Source: Phycisphaerales bacterium
GTDB lineage: Bacteria > Planctomycetota > Phycisphaerae > Phycisphaerales > UBA1924
Direction of reading: 5' to 3'
Assembly (NCBI GenBank): GCA_028279375.1
Contig: JANQNW010000025.1
Location: 1 to 64,000 of the forward strand
DNA: 64,000 nucleotides
Shown here: in pieces, positions 52,920-60,727 of the stretch
Position numbering within the stretch: the stretch's first letter is position 1
How the letters are laid out: every line of letters begins with the position of its first letter
Translations under genes and position numbers: made by a program
The notes under the pieces: generated by a model
Told to the model about the DNA's origin: nothing
Database searches by the model: none
What the model saw: only the letters and a program-made list of their open reading frames with translations

Positions 52920-55157
52920 TCAGGGGCACGGTCCCCAGTTGCCGAGCAGGTCGGCGAGGTCACCGGATCCGACGATGCCGCTGCCATCAAGGTCGTACTC
53001 AGGCAGGCCGCGCTGTCCCCAGTTGCCGAGCAGGTCGGCGAGGTCGGCGGAGCCGGTGGAGCCATCACGATTGAAGTCCGTGATGCAGTCGTTGCCGCCG
53101 CACTGCGTGCCGATGCCGAAGAAGTTGTGCGAGGGCCATGTGGCGCCGGCGGAGTTCTCGATGAAGTCGGCGGCGGCGTTGAGATTCGTGTAGATGTCCC
53201 AATCGTCGTCGGCGACGGGCGTGTTCACACCGTTGGAGCGGCCGTTGAACATGACCGAGATCGTCACACCGTCGGTGCGTCGGATGATGAAGGACCACGT
53301 GCCGCGAAGGCTGCCATTGTGGAAGCGGACGCTGCCGGAACGCTGGAAGCCGGAACCGTAAGAGTTGGTCTGCGGGTTCGTATTGAAGAGGTAGTCGATC
53401 TCCGTCCAGCTGAGCAGGTCGGAGTCATTCATGTCCGTGAAGTCGGAAACGAAGCGAGCGAGTTCAGCGGCCGTGGCCAACCAGCCGCCGTGCGCGGCCA
53501 TGTTCTCGATGTTGAAGTCGCCGTAGGGCTTCTGCACGAGCGGACGATCGTCGCTCATGATGCTGTAGTCGAAGCGATTCATCGGATCGCGGTAGTTGAC
53601 TTCGTCTGCCTTCTGATCGCCCTTGAGTGTGGCGCCGAGCGTCATGTTGGCGGCCCCGATTTCGCAGAGCACATTGTCGCGGACGAAGTCCTCGTAGTAC
53701 TGACCGCTGGTGGCTTCGATAGCGCCTCCGAGGAGGGCGTAGCCGAAGTTGCTGTACTGGTAGTCGTCGCCGGGATTGAAGTCGACGGGGATGTCTTTCT
53801 GGTAGTTGACGATGTCGAGAAGCGAGACGGGGAGCGACACGTTCTGGTCGTCGCGAACGGCGATGTCGTTGAACATGGGATCCTGCGTCTGATTGCGGTC
53901 CCAGCCGCCGCGATGCTGCAGCAGCATCTCGATCGTGACCTCTTCCGGAACTTCGTTGCTGTTCGTCCAACCGGTGTTCGGGAAGTTCGGAAGCTGATCA
54001 AGCGTGGTCGTGAGGTCGAATAGTTTTAGATCCACGGCCTTCATGACGGCGACAGCAGTGATCGGCTTCGAGATGCTCGCGACGCGGAATCGATTGCCGG
54101 GCAGCGTCGGTGAGACGCCGTCGTGGTCGTAGGTGTAAGCGCGATTCAGGACGAGGCGTCCGTCCTTCGTGACCGCCAGGGCGCCGCGCTGAAACTTGCG
54201 GCTGGTCATGAACGCTTCCATCGTGTTGTCGAAGTTGGTGAGTTCAGGAACGAACGTGCCGGTGGCTGTGAACACCGGGTCCGGAGTGTCCTCGAAATAG
54301 CAGCTTCCGAACTCGGGATTGCCGGTCGAGCCGTACTCGATAACGCACGTCGGCTGGAAGAGCGTTGGGTGAAGATCCGTCGCGAGATCCTGGTGCTGCG
54401 TGCCATTCTGATTGTGGCGCGCCTTCCATTTGGACTGGACCTCCCAGTTGGGTCCATCGGGGCGAAAGTACACGGCGCCAAGTTGCGGATTCCCTGCAGT
54501 GCCGTAGCCGGTTATGCAGTGCACGCGATAGCCGGCGATAGCCTTGGCCTCGACGTCTTCCTGGTACTCGGCCTCGGTGAGGTCGAAGGAGTAGTCCCAC
54601 GAGTAGCCTTCGGTGTTGCGAACGAAGACGCCGGCGAACTGGCGGCCTGAGCCGCTGCCGTGACCGGAGATCCAGACCAGGCTGAATCCGAGGCCCTCGT
54701 ATGTATTGATCTCGTTCTGGAAGTCAGAGGGACTGCGACGATGCACGGCGCCCCAGTCGGCGTTCGAGATGCTGTCGTCAACCCAGATCGCGGCATAGCG
54801 CTCGTTGGGATACGTGCCGTAGGCGTCCACGGAGATGATGCGATAGCTCTGGCCCGCGTAGGTGTTGGCCAGGTTCGTGTAGTCGGCGCTGGTCATGTTG
54901 TGATGCGCGATCCAGGGCTTGTTGTCCTTGATCCACACGCCGGCGAATCGTTCGGTTCCGATGCCGCCGTTGACGTTGACGGAGAGCGGGCGGTGGTCGG
55001 CAGGCAATTCGTTGTCGTAGAAGTCCTGGTACTGGGGCTCGGTCAGGCCGTGGCGCATGATCCAGGGCTTGGCGGAGGCGATGCCGGCCGTCGCGATCGT
55101 GACGGCCGCGAGCGAGACCAGCTTGAGTGCGTGTCGAGTGTTCTTGACGAGGGTCAT
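52920..55157 (-). CDS. Exported class-C-like serine hydrolase with BTRD repeats and GC-type dockerin tail
   Basis: This exported 745-residue protein starts with a signal peptide (about 1-29, ending GIASA). Residues about 30-300 hold tandem bacterial repeat units of about 45-50 residues with the pattern RHGLTEPQYQDFY then GYRVHCITGYGTAGNPQLGAVYF, as in polyglycine-hydrolase-type proteins. The beta-lactamase/esterase domain follows, with S361-I-S-K364 (nucleophile and Lys), YSNFGYALLG (the Tyr-x-Asn motif) and HNGSLRGT. Two Asp-rich loops at the C-terminus end NWGPCP. The domain may be an esterase or peptidase rather than a lactamase. ATG 55157 is chosen because GGAG precedes it and the signal peptide begins there. 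Confidence 0.92.
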   Translation of the reverse strand: MTLVKNTRHALKLVSLAAVTIATAGIASAKPWIMRHGLTEPQYQDFYDNELPADHRPLSVNVNGGIGTERFAGVWIKDNKPWIAHHNMTSADYTNLANTYAGQSYRIISVDAYGTYPNERYAAIWVDDSISNADWGAVHRRSPSDFQNEINTYEGLGFSLVWISGHGSGSGRQFAGVFVRNTEGYSWDYSFDLTEAEYQEDVEAKAIAGYRVHCITGYGTAGNPQLGAVYFRPDGPNWEVQSKWKARHNQNGTQHQDLATDLHPTLFQPTCVIEYGSTGNPEFGSCYFEDTPDPVFTATGTFVPELTNFDNTMEAFMTSRKFQRGALAVTKDGRLVLNRAYTYDHDGVSPTLPGNRFRVASISKPITAVAVMKAVDLKLFDLTTTLDQLPNFPNTGWTNSNEVPEEVTIEMLLQHRGGWDRNQTQDPMFNDIAVRDDQNVSLPVSLLDIVNYQKDIPVDFNPGDDYQYSNFGYALLGGAIEATSGQYYEDFVRDNVLCEIGAANMTLGATLKGDQKADEVNYRDPMNRFDYSIMSDDRPLVQKPYGDFNIENMAAHGGWLATAAELARFVSDFTDMNDSDLLSWTEIDYLFNTNPQTNSYGSGFQRSGSVRFHNGSLRGTWSFIIRRTDGVTISVMFNGRSNGVNTPVADDDWDIYTNLNAAADFIENSAGATWPSHNFFGIGTQCGGNDCITDFNRDGSTGSADLADLLGNWGQRGLPEYDLDGSGIVGSGDLADLLGNWGPCP

Positions 55158-55390
55158 TGCGAAACTCCAAAGTGCGGGGTGAGGCCCCATTCGTTCGTGA
55201 AGGCCTCGCTGAGCAAGCGAGGCCGTGTGTTGCACTGATTGAGCCGAGAACGACATGCGTCCTCACTCTCACTCCGAGCGAGGCAGGGAGATCTCTCAGT
55301 TCTGCGTCTGGAGTTCGCGTCTTTTTGCGCCCGGGCGCCTGAATCGGCCTTCTGAGGCTCTCAGGGGAGATTGCGATTTGGGGCCGAAGC

Positions 55391-55396
55391 TATAGT
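55391..55396 (+). promoter_or_regulatory. -10 hexamer TATAGT of the second sigma/kinase module
   Basis: TATAGT lies 22 bases before ATG 55419, predicting a leader of about 16 nt that includes GAAGG. Confidence 0.45.
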
Positions 55397-55418
55397 GCTT
55401 GCGAAGGGCAGGCGGCTG

Positions 55419-56021
55419 ATGCAGGACTACACCCGGACGACGACGGCCATGCTCGACGGGCTGTTCGACTCCGAGAACAGCACGGTCTGGGCGGACTTCG
55501 ATCGCCGCTACCGACCCATCCTGGTGGGCTTCTCGCGTCGCCTCGGGCTCTCCGATGCGGACGCCGCGGACGTCGCTCAGGAGACCATCGCCCGCTTCGT
55601 CACCGAGTATCGCGACGGCAAGTACGACCGGGAACGGGCCCGCCTCCGCTCCTGGCTCGTCGGTATCGCGAAATATCGGGTGCTGGAGATTCAGCGCAAG
55701 CGCGGCGTGCGCAAGGAGGCACGCGGCGAGTCGGCGATCTTCAGCCTCTCCGACGAACAGACGATGACTGCTGCGTGGGACGAGGAGCGCCGGTCGGCGG
55801 TGCTTCGCGACGCCATGGAGCGCCTTCGCACGGAGACGCGGACGAGTCCCAAGACCATCGAGGCGTTCGAAATGCTGATGGTGAGAAACCAACCGGTCGC
55901 GAAGGTCGCCGAGCAGCTCGAGATGAGCAGCCATGATGTCTATCTGGCGAAGAGCCGCGTCGCCCAGAAACTGAGGGATATCGTTTCTGAGATGGAGAAG
56001 GTCTACGACGGAGAGTTCTGA
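55419..56021 (+). CDS. ECF-like RNA polymerase sigma factor
   Basis: This 200-residue sigma factor has region 2 (STVWADFDRRYRPILVGFSRRLGLSDADAADVAQETIARF) and a compact region 4 ending in VAKVAEQLEMSSHDVYLAKSRVAQKL. The linker is long and charged (QRKRGVRKEARG). It differs from the other sigma factor of the window in the spacing of regions 2 and 4. ATG 55419 is chosen because TATAGT and GAAGG stand upstream and the residues before it do not fit the family. The stop and the next ATG overlap by one base, so the sigma factor and kinase are translated together. Confidence 0.92.
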   Translation: MQDYTRTTTAMLDGLFDSENSTVWADFDRRYRPILVGFSRRLGLSDADAADVAQETIARFVTEYRDGKYDRERARLRSWLVGIAKYRVLEIQRKRGVRKEARGESAIFSLSDEQTMTAAWDEERRSAVLRDAMERLRTETRTSPKTIEAFEMLMVRNQPVAKVAEQLEMSSHDVYLAKSRVAQKLRDIVSEMEKVYDGEF

Positions 56022-58555
56022 TGGATTCCGCGAACGGACAGGATCAGTGCCCTGACCTAAGCGTCCTTGAGGACGTCGCGCGCGGAATCACGACGGACGA
56101 GTCCCTGACCCGACATCTGCTTGAATGCGAAGCGTGCCGCAAGAAGGTCGACGAGATCGCGTCGGACAACGATCTACTCTCCGAGTTCGTCGTCGCGAAC
56201 GCGACGACCTTCCAGCTTGATGCGCCTGTTGGCTCCACGCCGGACTCAGATATCCCGGGATACGAGATCGAGGGCGAGATCCACCGAGGCGGGCAGGGGG
56301 TCGTCTACAAGGCGACACAGATTGCAACGAAGCGCACCGTCGCGGTGAAGACACTCTTGCATGGCGCTTTTGCGACGACGCGCCAGCGGATCCGCTTCGA
56401 GCGCGAAGTGGAGCTTGCGGCTGGTCTCGTGCATCCTGCGGTTGTCACCGTCTTCGAGAGCGGCGTCACCTCTGACGGGCGCCACTATCTGGCCATGGAG
56501 TACGTCGAGGGCGAGACGCTTGATGTGCACGTCGCGCGCCTGCGTGATGAATTGGGGCAGGGGCGCGTCTTCGTCGATCGCCTCTTCCGACTCTTCGAGC
56601 GCATCTGTGACGGTGTGAATTACGCGCACCAGCGCGGTGTGATTCATCGCGATCTGAAACCATCGAACATCATCGTCGATGCGGAAGGCGCCCCGCATGT
56701 GCTCGATTTCGGCGTGGCGAAAGCCGTCGGATCGGAGGCGATGGATGAGGAGCGCACGACGACGATGCCGGGCGAATTCGTCGGCACGCTCGCGTACGCC
56801 TCACCTGAGCAGGTGCTGGGCGACTCGCACCTGATCGACATTCGCTCTGATGTCTACGCTCTCGGCGTCATCCTGTACGAAGCGCTGACGGGGCAGCGCC
56901 CGTACAAGCTCGCAGGCTCGCTCGCGGATGTTGTGTACACGATCAGTGAGGTGGACCCGCCCTCGCCGACGTCGATCAATCCGGAGCTCACAGCCGAGGT
57001 CAACGCGATCGTGATGCACACGATCCGCAAGAGCGTGGACGAACGCTATCAGTCGGCCCGTGCGCTCTACCTCGATCTCGATCGATTCCTGCGCGGTGTG
57101 CCAATCGAAGCTCGACGGGACAACGCGCTTTATGTCTTCAGGAAGAACCTCTATCGATATCGCGTGCCGGTCGCGATCGCGGCGACGTTCGTGCTTTTGA
57201 TCGTGACGTTCGCAATCAACGCGACGCGGCAGGCAAGCATCGAGCGCGGATTGCGGAAGGAGTCGGCGGCGCGCCTTCTGACGATCACGAACTCGCTGGG
57301 CACGTTCGATCAGGAGACATCGGAACTCGCAGACATCGAGCTGCAGTCGCTTGCCGACCTGCTGGACGTGCTCGATGAGTTCGCCGACGAAACGGAGCGA
57401 AGCGATCCGATCGGTTCGGCGCAGCTGCGGGCCGCGATCGGGACGGCGTATCTCGGCCGGGAGTCATTCGAGATCGCTGAAGATCGATATCGGCAGACGC
57501 TTACTCAAATGCGCGGCATCTATCGCAAGCCGCACGCCGATGTCGCCGAGGCTCACCACAATCTCGCGCGCAGCCTCTGGAAACAGGGGCGCTACGAGGA
57601 AGCGCAGGTCGATTATCGAGAAGCGCTCCGGCTCCGTCTTCTGCTCTTTGGCGCCGAGAGCGCCGAGACCGCGCATACGACCCATCATCTCGCATCAACG
57701 CTGCAACTTCTTGATCAGTTCGACGAGTCGGTCGAGTTGTACGAAGAAGCCATTCGTGTGCGACGCCAGATTCTCGGCGCCGATCATCCCCAGGTCGCCA
57801 ACACGCTCATGTCGCTTGGTGGGTGTCTGCGCGACGCTGGGCATCTCGGGAAGGCCGCGACACGCCTCCGGGAGTCTCTGGAGATCATCCGCACCGACTC
57901 CGGCCCCGACGACTGGCGCGTCTCGCGCGTCGAGCATGTGCTCGCGATGCTCTACATCGACCTCGCGGAGTTCGATAAGGCGGAGCCGATGCTCGATGAC
58001 TCGCTTCGCATCAAGCGCCTCGGCGGCGGCGATGAAGACCTGAATGATGCTCGCGGCTATTACGAGTTTGCTCGACTCGATTACATGCGCGGCGAGGACA
58101 TGCTGTCGGCTGAGGCGCAGTGCAGGCGTGCGCTTGATCTGATGCGCGGACCCTATGCCAGTGGCCACTGGGAACTTGCGCAAACGCATGGACTGCTCTC
58201 GCGCATCCTTCTCGAGCAGGGGCGGCGCAAGGAGGCCCTGGCGGAAGCCCAGTTGGCGGTCGGCATGAGCGAGGCCGTCAATCCGCCGAATCACTGGCGC
58301 GTCGGCTGGGAGCGTTGCGGTCTTGGCGCCGCGCTCGCTGCGAATGAGCGTCTCAAGGACGCCTGGATCTCGACAACGGACGGCCTGGAGATCGTCAGCA
58401 CGACGCGTCCGCCGGGCGACTGGCGCATTCGCTGGAGTCTCGAGCACGCCATCGAACTCGCCCGCGCGATGGACGACGCGGAGGCGGCGCGGTCACTCGA
58501 GATTCGTCTAGCGTCGGCGCGTGACGAAGCGAAGAAGGCGCGCAGCGAACTCTGA
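56021..58555 (+). CDS. Serine/threonine kinase with zinc anti-sigma motif and TPR array
   Basis: This 844-residue membrane kinase combines four parts. Residues 1-60 contain a zinc anti-sigma-like motif, H32-x3-C36-x2-C39 (HLLECEAC). The Hanks kinase (about 83-365) has HRGGQGVVYKA, VAVKTLL, the catalytic H209-R-D-L-K-P-S-N and DFGVAK. A single membrane helix (VPVAIAATFVLLIVTFAINA, about 383-402) follows. TPR repeats make up the C-terminal 430 residues (AEDRYRQTLTQMRGIY, YEEAQVDYREALRLRLLLFG, ESVELYEEAIRVRRQILG). Coupled to the upstream sigma factor, it probably binds and controls it. Which signal the repeats sense is unknown. Confidence 0.94.
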   Translation: MDSANGQDQCPDLSVLEDVARGITTDESLTRHLLECEACRKKVDEIASDNDLLSEFVVANATTFQLDAPVGSTPDSDIPGYEIEGEIHRGGQGVVYKATQIATKRTVAVKTLLHGAFATTRQRIRFEREVELAAGLVHPAVVTVFESGVTSDGRHYLAMEYVEGETLDVHVARLRDELGQGRVFVDRLFRLFERICDGVNYAHQRGVIHRDLKPSNIIVDAEGAPHVLDFGVAKAVGSEAMDEERTTTMPGEFVGTLAYASPEQVLGDSHLIDIRSDVYALGVILYEALTGQRPYKLAGSLADVVYTISEVDPPSPTSINPELTAEVNAIVMHTIRKSVDERYQSARALYLDLDRFLRGVPIEARRDNALYVFRKNLYRYRVPVAIAATFVLLIVTFAINATRQASIERGLRKESAARLLTITNSLGTFDQETSELADIELQSLADLLDVLDEFADETERSDPIGSAQLRAAIGTAYLGRESFEIAEDRYRQTLTQMRGIYRKPHADVAEAHHNLARSLWKQGRYEEAQVDYREALRLRLLLFGAESAETAHTTHHLASTLQLLDQFDESVELYEEAIRVRRQILGADHPQVANTLMSLGGCLRDAGHLGKAATRLRESLEIIRTDSGPDDWRVSRVEHVLAMLYIDLAEFDKAEPMLDDSLRIKRLGGGDEDLNDARGYYEFARLDYMRGEDMLSAEAQCRRALDLMRGPYASGHWELAQTHGLLSRILLEQGRRKEALAEAQLAVGMSEAVNPPNHWRVGWERCGLGAALAANERLKDAWISTTDGLEIVSTTRPPGDWRIRWSLEHAIELARAMDDAEAARSLEIRLASARDEAKKARSEL

Positions 58556-58595
58556 GTCTGCACGCGAATCTTGTTTCATTCTTCGAGGATGAGGC

Positions 58596-59273
58596 TTACG
58601 AGCGACGGCGTCGCATGCCGCAAATCGCAGCGAGGCCAAGGAGCGAGGTTGCGCCCGGACTCGGAACGAACTCCACACCTTCCAGAAAGATCTCGTATGT
58701 GCCTGTGGCGCCAGCGACGTCCCATCCGGTGAGGGTTCCCATGCCGCCTGCGCCACTTGCAGGAAGGACATCCTCTCGGGGACCCATCGGGAAGATCGGG
58801 CCCGCCGCGCTCTCCGGATCGCTGTCGAATCCGGAGATCCCGAGGATGTACATCCCGGGCATGGTCAGGACGACCGTGCCGTCGGAGGTTGTTCCGGTGA
58901 GCGTTGAATGGCCAGTGCCGACGCCCGAATCATCGTTCGTCAAAAGGCCGATCCCTGTCATGTCGAACAGGAACAGCTGGGAATCGAAACTGGTGGAGCC
59001 GCCACCGGCCGGATTGGTCGTCGCGGAGAACATCCCTGGACTCACGATGTTGATCAGGTAGAGATCCTGGAAATCGCCGCCGCGAAGCAGCGCGCCGCCA
59101 TTGAGGCCGCCCGAGATCTTGCTGAGCGTGCCGCCGCCGAGCGGCTGCTGGGCCGACATCGGCAGATCACCGGCGTCGCCCATCTCGGGCCACTCCGGCC
59201 CTGCACTCGCGACCATTGCGCTTGCGGCGCAGATCGCCACCCCCAGACTCACAGTCTTTCCCAGATTACGCAT
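58596..59273 (-). CDS. Exported protein with PEP-CTERM-like sorting tail
   Basis: This exported 225-residue protein has a signal peptide (about 1-24, ending VASAG) and a beta-rich body without a recognised domain (FDSQLFLFDMTGIGLLTNDDSGVG, LTMPGMYILGISGFD). It ends VPSPGATSLLGLAAICG followed by RRRR, the layout of PEP-CTERM sorting signals: a VPxPG motif, a hydrophobic segment and a basic tail. It should be anchored and processed at the cell surface if an exosortase exists elsewhere. ATG 59273 is chosen because GGAGG precedes it and the signal peptide begins there. Confidence 0.84.
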   Translation of the reverse strand: MRNLGKTVSLGVAICAASAMVASAGPEWPEMGDAGDLPMSAQQPLGGGTLSKISGGLNGGALLRGGDFQDLYLINIVSPGMFSATTNPAGGGSTSFDSQLFLFDMTGIGLLTNDDSGVGTGHSTLTGTTSDGTVVLTMPGMYILGISGFDSDPESAAGPIFPMGPREDVLPASGAGGMGTLTGWDVAGATGTYEIFLEGVEFVPSPGATSLLGLAAICGMRRRRS

Positions 59274-59421
59274 TCTCACTTCCTCCACGACGCCGCCCCA
59301 GCGGGGGGCGCACGCACGGCCCGAGTTCATCCTACATCGCCCTTTGATGATGACCAGCAAAAAGGCCTCGTGGAGTCGAGCGCCGATGAGGCGAAACCCC
59401 CTGGCGCTGCCTCAGGTCGGA

Positions 59422-60558
59422 TCAGCGTTCTCTTCCATAAGGCGGATCGAGCTCAACGGTCGCCTTGCGTGACTGGCCATTCCTCACGAGCGTCAGTGTC
59501 ACGGTCTCCCCGGCGCGATAATCAAGCAGGGTGCCGAGCAGATCCCGATTGCTCCGAATCGGCTTGCCGTCGATCGCGATGATCAGGTCGCCTGGAATCA
59601 CGCTGCCGCGCTGATCCACCTGCGTGCTCTGGAGTCCCGCCCGACTGGCGGCGCCCTTCTCGACGACGCCCCCGATAAGGCTGCCGCGAAGACCGAGCCG
59701 GCGCGTGACAGAATCGTTAACAGGATGAATGCCGATGGCGGGTGAGACGACCTCGCCATGCTCGATGATCTGTGAGACGATGAGATTGACGATATCGACC
59801 GGAACGGAAAAACCGACGCCGGCGCTCTCGCCGCTGTTGCTGCGGATGGCCGTATTGACACCAATGAGTCGCCCAGCGCTGTCGAGCAGTGGGCCTCCGG
59901 AGTTGCCCGGATTGATCGCCGCGTCCGTCTGAATGACGTCGTAGATCGTCACACCCGTCACGGACTCGATGGAGCGTCCAAGCGCACTGACGACGCCGGT
60001 CGTCAGGGTCTGGTCGAGTCCGAACGGATTGCCGATCGCGAAGACAGACTGGCCGACCTGCAGGTCGTCACTCGTTCCGATGTCGAGCGGCCAGAGTTCG
60101 CCCGGAAGAGCGTCAATCTTGAGCACTGCGAGATCGCGATCCGGCGCCGCGCCGACGAAGGTCGCGCTGAGCGTCTTGCCATTGGAGAGTGTGACATCCG
60201 CCGCGACCGCGCCCTGCACGACGTGATAGTTCGTGATGATGTGGCCCTGGTTGTCCCAGATGAATCCGGAACCGGCGCCCTCGATCAGGTTGTAGGAGCG
60301 CCCGAAGACGCTTCGGCGGACATTCCGCGATTTCGTGCTGATGAAGACGACTGATCGTGACGCCTTCCGGAAGAGCTCGATCGTCCGCGTCTCATGGTCG
60401 GTGAGTGGGCCGCGCTCGGCTGGCGCGCGTTCGCCTGAGATTGTCGACACTGGCTGCGCGAGGGGCGGCGGCTCGGACTTGCCACATGACGCTGAAAGTA
60501 GAATCGTCGCAAGAACGGCTCCCGCGAGTGCAGCGAATGATGACGCCGGATGATTCAT
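59422..60558 (-). CDS. DegP/HtrA-type serine protease with one PDZ domain
   Basis: This envelope protease of 378 residues degrades misfolded periplasmic proteins. A lipoprotein-like signal (LATILLSASC) leads into a linker, then the trypsin-like domain. The catalytic triad is visible: His in IITNYHVVQG, Asp in DRDLAVLKI, Ser in NPGNSGGPLLD. One PDZ domain (about 285-370, GVVEKGAASRAGLQ, GDLIIAIDGKPIRSNRDLL) follows. Two PDZ domains would be normal for DegP; one is normal for DegS-like proteins. ATG 60558 is used; ATG 60588 would add a ten-residue leader. It is divergent from the amidohydrolase gene. Confidence 0.93.
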   Translation of the reverse strand: MNHPASSFAALAGAVLATILLSASCGKSEPPPLAQPVSTISGERAPAERGPLTDHETRTIELFRKASRSVVFISTKSRNVRRSVFGRSYNLIEGAGSGFIWDNQGHIITNYHVVQGAVAADVTLSNGKTLSATFVGAAPDRDLAVLKIDALPGELWPLDIGTSDDLQVGQSVFAIGNPFGLDQTLTTGVVSALGRSIESVTGVTIYDVIQTDAAINPGNSGGPLLDSAGRLIGVNTAIRSNSGESAGVGFSVPVDIVNLIVSQIIEHGEVVSPAIGIHPVNDSVTRRLGLRGSLIGGVVEKGAASRAGLQSTQVDQRGSVIPGDLIIAIDGKPIRSNRDLLGTLLDYRAGETVTLTLVRNGQSRKATVELDPPYGRER

Positions 60559-60727
60559 GATGGGGTTCTCTTCTGCGTGGTGCGTCATGGAGGGCTCGTC
60601 TCCGGAGGCGCGAAATCGGGCATACGGATGGCCTGCCGGACATGTATATGATGACACCTGCCGACGGCGTCACAGTTCCGCGTTGAGACGCCGCTTTTGG
60701 CCACGAAATCTCAGATTGAGAGCTCTC

